Positions 21,863 through 35,000 of a stretch of 64,000 nucleotides of DNA are shown here, in pieces. Each line of letters opens with the position of its first letter. Position 1 is the first letter of the stretch. The position numbers and the translations under genes are program-made. The notes under the pieces were generated by a model. The model worked only from the letters and a program-made list of their open reading frames with translations, was not told the DNA's origin and made no database searches. Source of the stretch: Diplosphaera chodatii (lineage: Eukaryota; Chlorophyta; Trebouxiophyceae; Prasiolales; Stichococcaceae); assembly GCA_032358165.1 (NCBI GenBank), contig JAALGY010000053.1, positions 2,480,001-2,544,000 on the forward strand. The letters are read 5' to 3'.

Positions 21863-23311
21863 CGCAGGAGCAGCCGCAGGGCAGCCCATATGACGGCTTG
21901 CTGCTCAGGGGGCCTGGGGGGTCGCGGCCACGGCAGGGAATTTGGGACCGTCAGCTGGGGCATGGCGGTCGGACTGGGTGGGGTTGCCCTTCCGTGGGGC
22001 GCCTGGCATGGGCAGCACTCACAACTTGGGATCAGCGTCTCACAACTATGGCCTGTTCCGCCGGCGGCGCAGCCTCTGTGGCGGTGGCGGCTCACGGACT
22101 GGGCTGCTGCGCCAGCAGCCTGCTGCAGCAGCACTGAGGTTAGCATGCCGCTTGCCACGTCCAGCTTCACACTGGCTGGCGAGCGTTGCAGGAGCGCCCA
22201 CGTTCAGAAGCAGCAGCGGCCGCTTCAGCAGGCTGCAGTACCAGGCTGCCGCACTATGGTGCGCCTCCCTGCATGGAGCAGATGGCGCCAGCCCGAGCAT
22301 CAGATATACCACAGCGTTCGGTTCGGGTCCAATGATAACGAGCTCTATGAGCACTCTATAAAACGAAGTTGAGGGATAGGCACAGCACTTGATGATGTCA
22401 ACCGGGGGCTGCATGCACACCGGGAACCGTGGCAATTGCGTGCCAAGGTCGCCTGAAGCAAGCGTTGAAGTGGTGCAGCGGATGTTGCCGCGCCTTTGGC
22501 GACGCAGCGTTCGTGAGTCTGTGACAGGCCTTCGGTATTAGCAGCACTTGACTCTGGCTGCGCCCTCCGCGTGTAGAGGCTTGCTGCCCGCGCGGTGCTG
22601 GCCGCCAGCCAATGCTGATTTGGCATTGCCGCTGTACTTCTTGAGTTGGGGCTGATATTGCTTTTGGATGCAGATCAGGTTCATTGCAGGAAATGTCATT
22701 GGTTTGGAAATGTGCCTACCATTAGGTCTGCGCTACTCTGGTGCTATAGCCTGGGGTTGATGTTTGGGGCGTTTCAACGCAGTGCCCTGCGGCTGGATGA
22801 GCTAGCTAGCGTAACGCACGACATCCGGAGCTTCATCAGCAGTGAGCTGGGATCACAGTGTTGGTGACTGCAAACAGCAGAGGTTGTTGTGTGTTTCTCT
22901 GACGTCCTGCTTCCATGGCGTATGCCCTGAGTCCGGCTTTTGCACACCCCCTTCAGCTGTCTACACACCCGTCTCCAAAGACTCTCAGCAGAAGACGCAC
23001 TCGGTGGTGCGCTTGTGACGTAGGGTGAACGGAGAGGTAGCAGCACAAACTCAACCCCAAGCTACGTTACCGCAACCACTTGCAGCGTACTGAAGGTCCT
23101 GCAGCTGCAGCTGCCGTGAGATCCGCGCGCAAAGTTGTTGCCGAGTGCAGTGACCCGCCCGTGCAGTGACCGTACTGTTTGACGCCGCTGAGCCGGCACT
23201 ACTGCACTGTCAGCCAGCCAGCCACTGCAGCGCGACTCCCAGTTGCATCCAGACATCCTGCTGCAGCCCCTGTCCGCCGGATCGGGGCCTGCCTGGCGAA
23301 TTTGGGGGCCC
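21863..23311. other. Spacer between the two tandem membrane-protein genes
   Basis: About 1.45 kb. Open frames on the plus strand between 21.9 and 22.4 kb have no acceptable exon joins and are treated as non-coding. It should hold the 3' UTR of copy 1 and the promoter of copy 2. Confidence 0.35.
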
Positions 23312-25954
23312 ATGTCCGGCTCCCGGCCGCAGGTGCCGCTCAAGGACCAGGCTGCTGCACCGGACACCTGCTCAGGGGATCGGCCCGGCGCCCGCTCTGG
23401 CAACGGCCCCAGCCGCAGCGCCACAACTAGGTCAACGCCGCCGGCGTGCCAGCTTCCATCAGCCCATGACCTGTGCCAGATAGACAGTGCATGCACCCTC
23501 CAACTAAACTGATGCACAAGGCAGCACCCCAGCCGCACCCGGGCCTGACTGGGTGTCGTACACCTGCAGGAAGCCTGGCTACCAGTCCATGCCGGATGCG
23601 GCTCCAGACAGCCCCAGCAGCAGCGGCAGCGGCAGCGCCGCATCTGCGCCCTATGGCATCGCCGGCGGCAGGCGCAGGGGAGGCGACCCGCTGGCCTTCA
23701 CCAGCAGCAGAGTGAGCACCACTGCCCGCCCCATGCTGCCGCAGCCGCTCCTCCTCTTGAACAGCGTCAGACATGCCAGCAGCAGGCTGTGCCGCATATT
23801 TGTCGCAGCTCGCATGTTGGGGCTGGGATGGATGCCAAGCAGATTCAAGGCAGCGTCCCGCAAATCACTGCGAACACGACGTGAGGCGCGCGTAGATGTC
23901 GTGGCACCTAGTCCCACGTACTGCCAACAGGCAGCAACCTCACAGCTGCCGAGGCGCAATGACCGTTGGTCAGGTTGCCGCTGGGCAGGTCACTCATCGG
24001 TCTTGCCTGCCGTCGCCAATGCATGTGGAGGCAGTGCTCCCCGGGGCAGCCGAGCAGCGTGCGCACGGCCCACGCGCAGCTCCTCCGCGTGCGGCTGCCC
24101 ATTGCCCTTCGCTTCCAAGACCCTCCTTGCGTCATGCTCCTCGCATTTGCTGGGTATCCCACTCGCCCCTCCCCCCCGCAGATGGAGGCAGCCTTCTGCG
24201 CGTACCTGGGGCGGGCGTCCTCGGTGTCTGCGCAGCTGGTGCGCTGGCTGCAGCTGGCGGCGTGGCTCACCGCGCTGCTGAAGTGGTTCTACCACTCCGC
24301 CACGGGGCACCCCTACGCCTCGCAGACGGTCCTGGAGTGGGCGGCCGGTGGGACCCTAGTGTTCCTGGTCGTCGTGGCAGGTGGGGGACTGCATCGTCAC
24401 CCTGTACAGCAGGTGCCGCTGGCGCACAGCACATACACACTGTAACCGCCGGTGTGTATCAGCAGGGGGCCTGGAAGTATATTGGGGTTCAGGCTCCCTG
24501 ACGTACGCCAGCATGCGATCTGAGCCCGCGCTCCGCTGTCGCTGCAGAGTGCACGTCGCTGCGGCAGCTGCGGGGCGAGCACCGCTTCGTGCGCCACGAG
24601 ATGCTCAAGGCGCAGAACAGCCTCATCATGATGGTGCTCAAGATGTGCGGCACCGGCATCTTCGTGCGCAAGCACGCCGTCAGCACGCCGCAGGTGTGTG
24701 CCCAGAACACCTGGATCACTACAAGCTTGCAGTTGGCTGCTGCTTGTCGCAAAGCTGGGAATCTATGAGTGCAGCGGCAGCATTTGCTAGGGTCTTAAAG
24801 TGGTGCTGTGCAGCCTTGCGGCTGAGAAAATGATTGGCGACCAACTGATTGTTGTATCTTCACTCCCGAGCTCCTTGCTGTATCGTCTCACCCGATGCGC
24901 GTGCTGTGCAGGTGCGGGCCATCATCGGGGGCGCCAGCCTGGTGTTCGACCGCTTCCGCCTCAGCCAGGCGCTGCTGCTGTCGGCGTTCAACTTCCTCAC
25001 CTTCGTCATCATGGAGGTCCGGCCTGCAGCACTCGAAACTTGAGCAACAGCGGCTACGCCCGAGTCTTGCACACTCCCTCAGCTGATGCCCACCATGTGT
25101 CCATCCAGTCTAGTGGATGGCACGCACTCGAGGCCAGAGGCGTGCGCACGCAGCTGGACACGCCCATATCCCATTCCTGAGCAGCCCGTGCAAGGCTTGG
25201 CTGCTGGTGCCGCAGGTGGCGAACTCGACGGCGGGCGCGACGAGCCGCGAGGTCGCCCGCGAGTCGCTGAACACGGTGGTGTTCGGCGTGGTCGCGCCGC
25301 TCGCGGCGCTGGCGCTCCTGGAGGGGCGTGCCCGCATGCGCTTCCTGTCGCTGCACACGCACCTGGAGGACCCGCAGGTGAGGCCCCTGATTGACGCTTG
25401 CTGCTAGTCTACATGAGGACTCGAGGCTACACTACTGTAAGAATGTGAGGCTGTGTGTGGCAGGAGGTTGCCCTGATGACTGTGTTGCAGCAGTTGCTGC
25501 GTGTCGAGGTCAGGCTGGTGCTCGTGCTGGAAGAACAAGCTGCTGAGCTGCGGTGCTTCGAGCTTATGGGAGGCAGCTTCATGCGTGCTGTGTGCCGTCG
25601 CAGGCCCTGCTGCCTTCGCCGTGGCAGCGGCTGGGCGCCGCGCTGCACTGGGCCGAGCAGGGCGGCCAGGCGGCGCCCGCCGGCGGCGGCGGCGGCGACG
25701 CCGCAGCGACCGCCGCGGCTCCAGTGGCGGCAGCGGACTTGGGCGCGGGGCCGGACGCACGGGCGGCCGGCTCGGCGGCGGCCGCCCCGCCGCCGGGGGG
25801 CGCAGGTCCCTCGGCGGACGAGCGGGCAGTCCCGCGCTCCCCGCAGCGCCCCGGCCGCCGCCGCGGGGACGCGTCCCCGCTGCAGTCCCGGCAGCCGGCC
25901 CCCCCTCCGGCGGCGGCGGCATCGCCGATGGACGCCGGGCCCAGCCGTCGGTGA
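23312..25954 (+). CDS. Five-helix membrane protein, tandem copy 2
   Basis: Seven exons (23312-23430, 23570-23711, 24182-24380, 24548-24693, 24912-25016, 25216-25377, 25604-25954) give 407 aa with all phases closed. Residues 1-87 are polar (MSGSRPQVPLKDQAAAPDT start). Then MEAAFCAYLGRAS leads into hydrophobic segments VRWLQLAAWLTALLKW, AAGGTLVFLVVVAG, VRAIIGGASLVF, ALLLSAFNFLTFVIM and LNTVVFGVVAPLAALALLEG. The last exon starts with ALLPSPWQRLGAALHWAEQG, matching copy 1, and continues as about 95 residues of Ala/Gly/Pro/Arg-rich disorder in extremely GC-rich DNA. No signal sequence, pore motif or catalytic motif was recognised. The pair is clearly homologous, so duplication is direct evidence; function is unknown. 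Confidence 0.75.
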
Positions 25955-26811
25955 CGCCAGCTGCCTGGGGGCGTGTTACACATTCGGACGCGCAACAGGG
26001 ACGGATGGCACGTAGTGGCACATGGCCAATGAGGACACGTTTCAGTGGCGCAGCCTTCAGAATCTTGCTGGCCTCAGCATAGTAGCAAGGCGTGATGTGT
26101 AGCACCCAGCTGTAGGCAGCTGCAGCACACGTCTGCAGGGAGGTGGGCGCATGCACCATGTGCGCACTTCAATAAATATCCGGCGAGAGAGCGCACGCTG
26201 TGCCATGGTGCCGCAGCATCCTCACACGTAGGCGACTTTTGTTCTTCCAACACAACGATACCTTTTGTCAGGGGAGCGTGGCATACCGGCATGTATGTGT
26301 TGACTGGATGTCGAGGGGTTCACAATAATGTCAGGCATGCATGTGCGCTGCAGCCTTCTAGATTGTTTCTGATGAATGACATGCGTCAGCAGGGGCATTC
26401 TGCCATCCCCTCAGGAGCTGTGACACTGAAGGTATTGCAGAGTTTTGAGCTGCACAATAGCCCTTGTCAGCAATTGGCAGCCTGTGTCATTGGCATAAAT
26501 GGTGGGAGCGTCTGGCAGTTGGCTCCCTTTGTGCATGGGGTTTTTGAGCGTCGGATATAAACAACGCCACGGTCGCTATGTGTGTAAATCGAGAACGCAC
26601 GTGAGACCACACTACACCCTGATGCATGTTGATAACATCCCACAACACAGCATGAATCCAAGTGGCACCAGCGCCTGGCAGGGCACCGGCAGACCGCCTT
26701 TCCGGGTTCTCCGGAGATGCCTGCTGTCCACACGGTGGTGCCGTCGTCCCGGCTGCCGCTGCCGCTGCCTCGCGATGCGACGCCACAGCTGCTGCCGCAT
26801 GTTGCTGCGTG
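25955..26811. other. Convergent intergenic region
   Basis: About 860 bp between the copy 2 stop and the Nup133 stop on the other strand. No gene seen. Confidence 0.4.
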
Positions 26812-29800
26812 TCACAGGTACTCGCGCGAAGGCAGCTGCAGGGCCTCGGCGAGCTGCGCGTAAGCCGCCTCCAGCATCGGCCTGCTCAGCAGGAACACAC
26901 CCAGTACATCGGCTGAGCAGGTGACCATGAGCGTGCCTGCGCATCAGGGGTGGTCAAAGAACTTTCTTATGATCCCTATGTGCATTGGGACGTGCCACCA
27001 GTCCAGGGTGCTTGGACACTGCCGCAGCGGTGCCCACCATGGCGATGGTGGCACTTCAAGGACACACCGTGCAGGCGGCTGGCCCTGCGAACTTCCTTTG
27101 GGTGATGCATATGGTGTAGGGGCTGACTCCAAACACCGCACACTCCATCACGTCCGGCACACTGCTGAAACACGCAGCAACACCCCAGTATACCGCAGCC
27201 ACTCTGAGGCACCCCACACCTGTAGGACTCGGCGAAGCGCGGGCCGGCGGCGGCAAAAACCTCCAGCGCCAGCTCAGCGTCGCGCTTGTCGCGGCCCTCC
27301 GCCAGCGCCGCCGCCGCGAGGTCGGGCGCCTCCATTGGCGGCCGGTCCCCTAGCCCGAGCGCCTCCTGCGGGCGTTTTCGGTACCATTTGGCTGGTTCTG
27401 GGGACTTTGAAAGGACTTTGGGAGCCGAGCGGGGCGCCACTGATGCACCTGCAGTCTGGTGCACCCTCGGCAGCCTGGCATTGAGTCGGCTTGGGTGAGA
27501 ATGCAGGCATCGGCGCCCAGAACCCCAGACTGTGCGGGCGCGTGTTTGTGAGTGTGGGGGTTTCCCACCTGCAGGGCGAGCAGCGACAGCCGGGCGTCGA
27601 TCTCGGCGACTGCTGCGGCGGCCGCCTCCGGTGCCTCGCCAGCCGGCGGCTCGCCCCCGGCCGCGAGCGCCGCCAGCTTTGCGAGCGCCAGGGCGCGCGT
27701 GGCGGCAGCGACATCGCTCTGCGGCGCAGGACAGGCTCAAGCATCAGGCACCTATTGTGTACCCTAATGCCACCGCTTTTAAACCGTCAAGCAAGCAGCA
27801 GCTGGCAGTGTGAGCGCTGCACATCGTGTCATCGGCACACCGAAATTTTGAAAACATCAGATCAGGCTGGCTAATGTAGTCCCCAGCCTGCAGCTGGAAC
27901 ACGCACAGCCAGATACAGAGAAGAGAAACCGGAGAGCGACCTGCGGCAGCTGGCTGAGGGTCCCGGACGCCTGCGTGTAGTCCCGCACCCGCAGCTGGTG
28001 CAGCCACCGCAGGGGGGCCCGGCGGGCTGCGGCCGGCGGCGACGCCAGCCAGGCGGTCAGGTCGGCGTCGAAGTGCTGCGGGACGTCCAGCAGCTCGGAG
28101 CAGCGGCCCTCGGCCTCCAGCCTGCACGCGCGCAGCGCTTGCTGAACCACATGTTGGAGATGTGCTCAGGGGCGGCATGCGTAGTGGACTCATCAGTGTC
28201 AGTATTGCTTGCACAAGTCTTCAGCTTGAGCTGGCAGCATGTGTGCTGTCACACTAGAGCACAAGGATGAGCACAGAAGCATGTGTCGTATTGAGTTGCT
28301 ACCAGAGACGAGTTGTGCTCATGTGGAGCACTGGACCAAGGCATCTCCCGCTGCACAGCTGGTGGCATGCATCGCAGCGGACCAAACGACATCGGGGGGA
28401 GGGACCTCAACCAGACGGACCTGTCAAACACGTATGCTGAACAGGACTGGTCCCACCCCGGCTCGACGCTGCCCGGGAAGGCGGCCATGTGCGTGTACAG
28501 CCGGTTCGCATCGCCCAGCAGCGTCGCGACGTCGAACAGCGGCCCGAAGGCCGCGTGCGCCTCCGCCGCCGACTCCACCCGCTGCAGCAGGGCGCCGCCG
28601 GCCGCCTCATCCCCTGGGAACTCGAATGCATAACTGTGGACTTGCTGTGACTTCAGGACAAGTTTGATGGAGGCTGAGCAGCCGGGCAAAGCATCATGCA
28701 CATCCCGCCATCAAAGCGGCTGCCAGGTGAGTGTACTTCGCTGCTCAGCGTGCCAGGGTCGCTTGTGGGAGCCTGTCAGGGGGCGCACCAGAGCGCAGCA
28801 GGCGCTCGGCCTCCTGCAGCAGGGCCCCCAGCAGCGCTTCCCGCGCCGCGCCGTACTCCGCCTGCAATAGCAACACCGCAAATCAGCCCTGCAGCGCAGA
28901 TTACACGGTGGTCCTGGACCACCTCTGCACAGCAGCTGCTAGCCTGAAAAGTGTCCGCTGGCGTCCAGACTCGCTCCAGACCAGGTCCAGTACACTGCAG
29001 CCCTGTACAATGCCGTGCCAATGTCGACCGCCCGGGCAGCAGGGCAGCACTTGCACACCTGCACCGCCGGCACGTCGGCGGGCTCGGACGCGGCGAGCGC
29101 GGCGGCCTCGGCGTTGAGTGCGCGGTCCGTGGCATCTGCCGCCAGCGCCGTCGCCTCGGCCGCCCGGCCGGGCGCCTCCTCCCGCAGCCTCGCCTGCAGC
29201 CTGCGCAGCAACGGGCACGAGCACCGTCTGCTCACCGGCTGCTTCTTCAGCAATAGCACTTTGGCAATCAGCTTCCGCTTGGAAACAGACCGCGCATGCG
29301 CCTGGCCAGGCAGCCGGGCTGGCAGCCGTCCAGCAGCGGCTGACCATCCGCCAGGCCGCTGCCCAGACCAGCCAGTGGTGTCAGGAGCAAGGGGTCTGGC
29401 GGGTAGCAGCGAGGCTCAAGGTGCGTACTGCAGGGCGGCCTGGGCGACGGCGAGCAGCGCGCCGCGGGCGGGCGGCTGCGCCAGCCAGTCGGGGCCGGGC
29501 ACGCCGCCGAGCGCCGTGTTGGCCGCCGCCGGGGCGGCACCCAGGTGCCACTGCCGCTGCGCCTGCCCCGCCGCCAGCGCGTGCTGCAGGCAATCGGGGG
29601 GGACGGGCGGTGGAAGCTGCGTTGATGTTGGGAGCATGCTTGCACATCGTGCTGCTGATGACCTCTGTAGAGTGCACATCCGCCCGGTTTATGCAGCACA
29701 TGCTGCGAGTGCAGGAGCAGGACAGCTTGCATTTGTCACGGCTCGAACAGCAGCTCAGCCTAGAGCATGTCGATGTGTCAGCACTCCTCCTGCGTCCCAC

Positions 29801-31314
29801 CTATAGCACATCAGAGCTGGGCTGAATTTCACATGCACACCTGCACTGCACGGGCCAGCACGGCGAGCGAGGCCAGGCGCTCCGCCGCCGGCTGGGGCAC
29901 CGCTTCCGCCGCTTCCGCTGCATCCCCCACCGCTGCCGCCCCGTCCGTCGCAGCCGCCAAGCGCGCCAGCGCCTCTGCGGCCTCCAGGAACGCGGGCGCC
30001 GTGGCGGTGGGGCACGCGTAGAACACCTCCCAGGGTGGGCGGCCGCCCACCTCCGCAGACACCTGGCACGATGGAAGAATGACAGTCAGCACCAACAGCC
30101 TTGCTGCCAGTGGCTGGAGGAAGGTGTGCGACCTGATCCTGTTGCTAGGTAGTGTAAGCTGCAGGGAAGCAGGCGGGCCGCAATGCACAGCACACACACC
30201 AAGGCCAGCGGATGCACACAACTCCTGTTGCGTGGTGTCTTGCCATACTCCACCTGTGGGGTGCAGGCGGTGCCGGCATGGCGAATGGCGGCGTCGAGCA
30301 GCGAGGTCGACCCCGCGGCATCGGGGCGCGCCTGCGCAGCTGCTGCGGCCTTGGTCTCCACCTCCCGCACCGCAGCCACCGCGTGCAACTTCTCTGCGGC
30401 CTCAAACAGCGCCCTGTACAGCAGAAGTCCACAAGGCTGAAGTCATGAAGTCTCCTGCAATCCACGGCATCATGACAGTGTGACGCTGCTGCAGTAGAGT
30501 GTGGAGGCTGTATGTCGGAGCTGTGCAATGCAGCACTTACGGGCAGCAAGCGCTGCATGCATGAGTCCGGAGCCAGTCTCCAATTGTACACCCAACATTG
30601 TGAAACGTGTGCCAAGCCCTGACCTTAGCGCCGCTGCCGGCAGCTGGTCCAGCACCCCCGCGTGCTGCAGGGTGTCCAGCAACACCGCGGCGCTGTTGGC
30701 CTTGGCCGACAGCTGCTCCGGGATGGCGGCCGGGCCGCGCCCGCCCCAGTGCTTCGGCAGCGTGTCCACCACCCTGCAGCAGATTTGCTTTATGCTTTGG
30801 CAGGCTGAGTGGTGCTCGGCTGGTGTGTGAGGGGTGGCTACATGATATCAGGAGTGGGTCGTTCTGGCCTCGAATCAAGGTTGTGACAGTTGGTGCAAAT
30901 CTGATTGATCCTGTCGTGTTGCAAGCTACCTCGCTTGTCCTTGTGCAGAAGTGATGGCCCCATCGCGTACGACATCAAGCATGGATATTGCAAGTACTAT
31001 GTCACGGAGCCTCCACTCCTGCTCTCTAGTGGTCAGAGGCCAGGAAAGCTTGGTGCCTCTCCACTCACTTTCAGCAAATGGTGCCCACCTCTGGCTGTAC
31101 AGCGCCACAGGGTTCTCAGCGCTGCTGTCCAGGGCGCCGGCGGCTCGCAGCTGCGCCGCCAGCTGCCCGGTGCCGCTGCCACGCAGGCAGGCGTCGTCCA
31201 GCAGCCGGAAGGCCTCCCTCGTGGCGGCAGCTGCTGTGGCCGATGCTGGCGGATCCGCATTGCCTGTCTGCGTGGGCGCTGCCTGTGCATCAGCAGCGCC
31301 TGTTGTGCCTCGCC
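26812..31314 (-). CDS. NUP133: Nucleoporin Nup133, helical half only
   Basis: Eleven exons join in one frame: 31089-31314, 30624-30773, 30254-30413, 29841-30062, 29429-29583, 29059-29200, 28789-28861, 28457-28673, 27941-28121, 27569-27718, 27220-27365, about 607 aa. A last exon ending at 26812 (VFLLSRPMLEAAYAQLAEAL) has an unresolved junction. The order matches the C-terminal alpha-solenoid of Nup133, a scaffold protein of the Y-shaped nuclear pore subcomplex: LPKHWGGRGPAAIPEQLSAK, AALRALFEAAEKLHAVAAV, PPWEVFYACPTATAP, AEYGAAREALLGALLQEAER, FDVATLLGDANRLYTHMAAF, DADLTAWLASPPAAARRAPL, RWLHQLRVRDYTQAS and LALAKLAALAAGG. The usual N-terminal beta-propeller (some 450-500 residues) is absent. Only about 770 bp separate the first exon from the divergent PRL1 start. 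The start codon was not identified. Confidence 0.8.
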
Positions 31315-32087
31315 CTGCATGACATACAGATCGTAAATCAGCAATGACAAAGACGTGTTCTGCTCGAGCCTTTGGTGATCACCGGTACGTTTCCATATTC
31401 ATCGCATGCAGCGCTATGGGCAATTGAGCCGCGCTGCAGCTGCGCACCGACGCTGGATCGTGTGCGCGGCGCCATATGGAGCAGCTTCGCAGATTCGAAG
31501 CTATCGCTACAAAACACGTCAGGACCACCGCAGCAGAAGCACGATCGAATGTCACAGGTTGCTTGATCGCAAGATTGATGATCTATTCCTGTCGATGTTG
31601 CGATTTTCCAGCGCCAGTAGCACCTACAGTGTCAACGATCATCACCATGATGGGCATATGCGCAAGTGCAAGTCTGCAACATCAGCGAATTGTTGTGCCT
31701 GCAAGAACAGCAGAGTCGTCAGCAGTCGCCAATACAGTTTGGCAACTTTGCACAGGACTGTGTGTGCACAACTGACCATATACAGCAGTTGCAACCTCGA
31801 GCAAAGTGCAGAAGAGCCGCCTGAGCGTAGGCGCAGTTTGACGAGGAGCTCGCCGCTTGGTACAATTCACATTGCACAGGCCTGATTGGAGCCTGCCAGG
31901 CTGCTGTTGTCGTAGCGTGGCAGCCATAGCCCGTGCTGATATATTATTTGGTTGTTAAGAGCGTAACGTACATCAGTGGGCGTTTTGTCTCAGCTGCTGT
32001 CATAGGAACGATCTTGACAAGCCGTTTGCCGCCGACGGCGCGCTCTGTGGCAGCGGCCAGTCACAGTTTGACCGGCAGGCAGCCGGC
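31315..32087. promoter_or_regulatory. Divergent region between Nup133 and PRL1
   Basis: About 770 bp. It must hold the PRL1 promoter and the missing 5' exon(s) or start of the Nup133 gene. The frame upstream of 31314 stays open for some 20 codons without an ATG. No propeller-like sequence is present. Confidence 0.4.
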
Positions 32088-35000
32088 ATGGCGCCGGCGG
32101 CCGCCCCAGCCGCGGCGCCGCAGGATGAGCCGCCGCCGGAGGTGAAGCCGCTGAAGGCGCTCATACTGCTGTCGCAGAAGCGCACGCGGGAGATGTTTGT
32201 TGGCAATCACGGGCAGCGGATACCAACAGACGAGGAGAGGTGGGTCCGTCAGAGAGCATAATACGCGCACTGATAAGGTCTTCACGTTCGGCGTCGCTCT
32301 GGCTTGGTCATGCATGCTCTGCTACCTAGCAGTGGCAGACGCCCATGCACATGCTAAGATTATGTGGCTTGTTGTTGTGCAGCCAAAAGATCAAGATCCA
32401 CACGAAGGTGAGCTGCTGGCGCCTGTGGTGGCAGTCGTACAGGCGGTGTTGCACTCATTTCCACAGTGCCTGCACTCTTAGCGGTTGCGCGCGGGCAAAG
32501 CCCATCTGCCCACCCCTCGCAGATCCGTGACGAGTATGCCGTCTTGGACGAGATCAATCTCCCAGAGCCCGGCGCACCGCGTGCTGGGGCACCAGCAGCA
32601 GCAGCAGCGGCCGAGCCAGCGGTGAACGGCACGTCAGCAGCAGCGGAGGACGGTGCGGTGCCGGCGGGCGCCAAGGCCGAGTCGCGGTCCGCCACAGCAA
32701 AGCTCATTGATGCCATGCCGAAGGTCTCGGACGGGTGAGCAATGTTTGCGATTCTGTTCCGCTTGTGTCTTCACCAATACGGTTTTGGACGAACAACCAT
32801 GAGCAACCTCATGTGACTCGGAGAGGCCAGCAAAAGTCTGGGTTCAGGGGCTGTGCTCCTTTGCATCCTGCAGGGCGGCAGCTGCAGCGAGGCAGAAGGC
32901 GCAGGCGATGGTGCTCCACAGCGGCGGCGCGGCGCTTGTGCCCAAGGCACGCTGCAGTCGTGGCCTGTCCCTCACAACACAGCATGAACACGGGCACCAG
33001 CTTTTGCCAGACCATTTGATGGGGTGCCATGACGACCGGACTCGCGCTGCAAGCTCTCGCTGGCCCGAGCTGCTATATTGCAGGTTACTGCAACTTGAAC
33101 TCAGGGTTAGATAAGTGTTACCACAGGCGGGCGGCGGGCACGATGAGTACAAGCCGTCGGCGGCGGTGGCGCGGCGGATGCCCAGCAAGTGGCCCCGCCC
33201 CGTGTGGCACGCGCCCTGGAAGCTATACCGCGTCATCAGCGGCCACCTTGGGTGAGGCCTGTTGCAGCGTCCACACAGCCTGTTCAGGCACTTATAGGGA
33301 TGGGTGTGGGTCTGTGTCTGGGCGAGCCGGCCAGACTGACGGGCAGCTGTGCCCCTCATCCGTGCCTTCGGGCATGCCATCTGCTGCCCTCATAGATCCA
33401 CCACGAATTCAGGCAGCACACAGCCACCACCATGGGTGACGACGGGGGTCCCCAGGACTGACTGTGCTGGCCAATGGTCTGCAGGTGGGTGCGGTGCCTG
33501 GCCTTTGACCACGGCAACGAGTGGTTCGTGACCGGCTCGGCAGACCGCACCATCAAGGTGGGTTCCAGGCAGCTCATATGCCGTCAGTGCTAGAAACAAC
33601 AGAAGCTAGGCATATTGTACACCGTCAATGCCAGTAACAACTGCCAGATGTGCACATCAACCTATGTGCAGGTGTCCAGTCAACTATATAGACCCTGGAG
33701 TTGTGCTGATGCATGTCGTCACATACGCAGGTGTGGGACACAGCCAGCGGGCAGCTCAAGCTGACGCTCACAGGGCATATTGAGCAGGTGCGTGTCGGGC
33801 TGCCCTTGCTGACACCATGCTGAGACTCCGTACGCACCCTAGCTGTCTCCAGCGCTGGTAAAGATGTACAGTGATATAGCAGTGCAAGCAATTGAGGTCT
33901 GCGGTTTTCCTGCCTCAGGTGACTGGGATTGCGGTGTCGGACCGCCACCCATACATGTTCTCAGGCTCGCTGGACAAGGAGGTCAAGTGCTGGGACCTGG
34001 AGTACAACAAGGCACGACAGCAGAGCTGCATGCTCTTTATTGTTACCAACTGCTTCTACAGCGGCAATGTGCACACCAGCCTCCACACACACATGATCAC
34101 AACTCCGTGTCACTGCAGCAGGAGCCCCTGTTGGCAGCACCAGGTGCCACAGCAGCACCAGCATAGGTAGCGAACATATGACCGTCGCATCCATGATCCT
34201 GCAGGTCATCCGGCAGTACCACGGCCACCTGAGCGGCATCTACGCCCTGGCGCTGCACCCGACGCTGGACGTGCTGATCAGCGGCGGCCGGGATTCGGTT
34301 GCCCGCGTGTGGGACATGCGCACCAAAGTGCAGGTGGGTCTCCACCCTGCACCATCCAAATGACCTCCCCATATGGACAGGGCACATGACGCCACAAGCA
34401 TCGAGTAGTGTGCAACCATGACAGGCGGCACCATCTAGGTCTATGCATGTACAGCAGGCAGTGCATGGTCAGCTGTACATGACTCGGACGTTGATGGTGC
34501 TGCCTGATATGTGTCCTGAAGGACAGCAGGGCAAGCAGCAGCAGTAACGGTTTGCTACCTTTTTCCAGTTGTAGCACCAGTATCACTCATCATGCCATGA
34601 GCGCAGGTGCACTGCCTGAGCGGGCACGACGAGACGGTGGCATCCATCCTCACCCAGGGCGTGGACCCACAGGTGCACCCCACCCTGCAGCTTGCGCCTA
34701 TGCATACTGTCTGGCTCAAGCATGAGCAGACGCACCTGACACATGACATTGTGGGCCTCGAGACGCTGCTGTGCGACCTCTGATGCTGGCCCTCAGACGA
34801 GACGTCAAGCCGTCTTTCTGTCACAGATCATCACGGGCAGCCACGACAAGACGGTCAAGATGTGGGACCTGCGCAAGGGCAAGACCATGTCCACGCTGAC
34901 GTACCACAAGAAGTCCATCCGCGCGATGGCGGCGCACCCGCAGGACTTCGCCTTCGCCGCCGCGTCCGCCGACAATATCAAGAAGTACCGCCTGCCGCAG

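Noticed and set aside
21760..22361. Plus-strand open frames downstream of membrane-protein copy 1
   Set aside because: They overlap in two frames, and the frame continuing from the phase-0 acceptor at 21773 stops at 21862 in agreement with the end of copy 2's homologous block.
26945..27219. Possible extra Nup133 exon between the last two exons
   Set aside because: The frame-compatible reading is Cys/His/Arg-rich and does not resemble the Nup133 C terminus; the junction is left unresolved instead.
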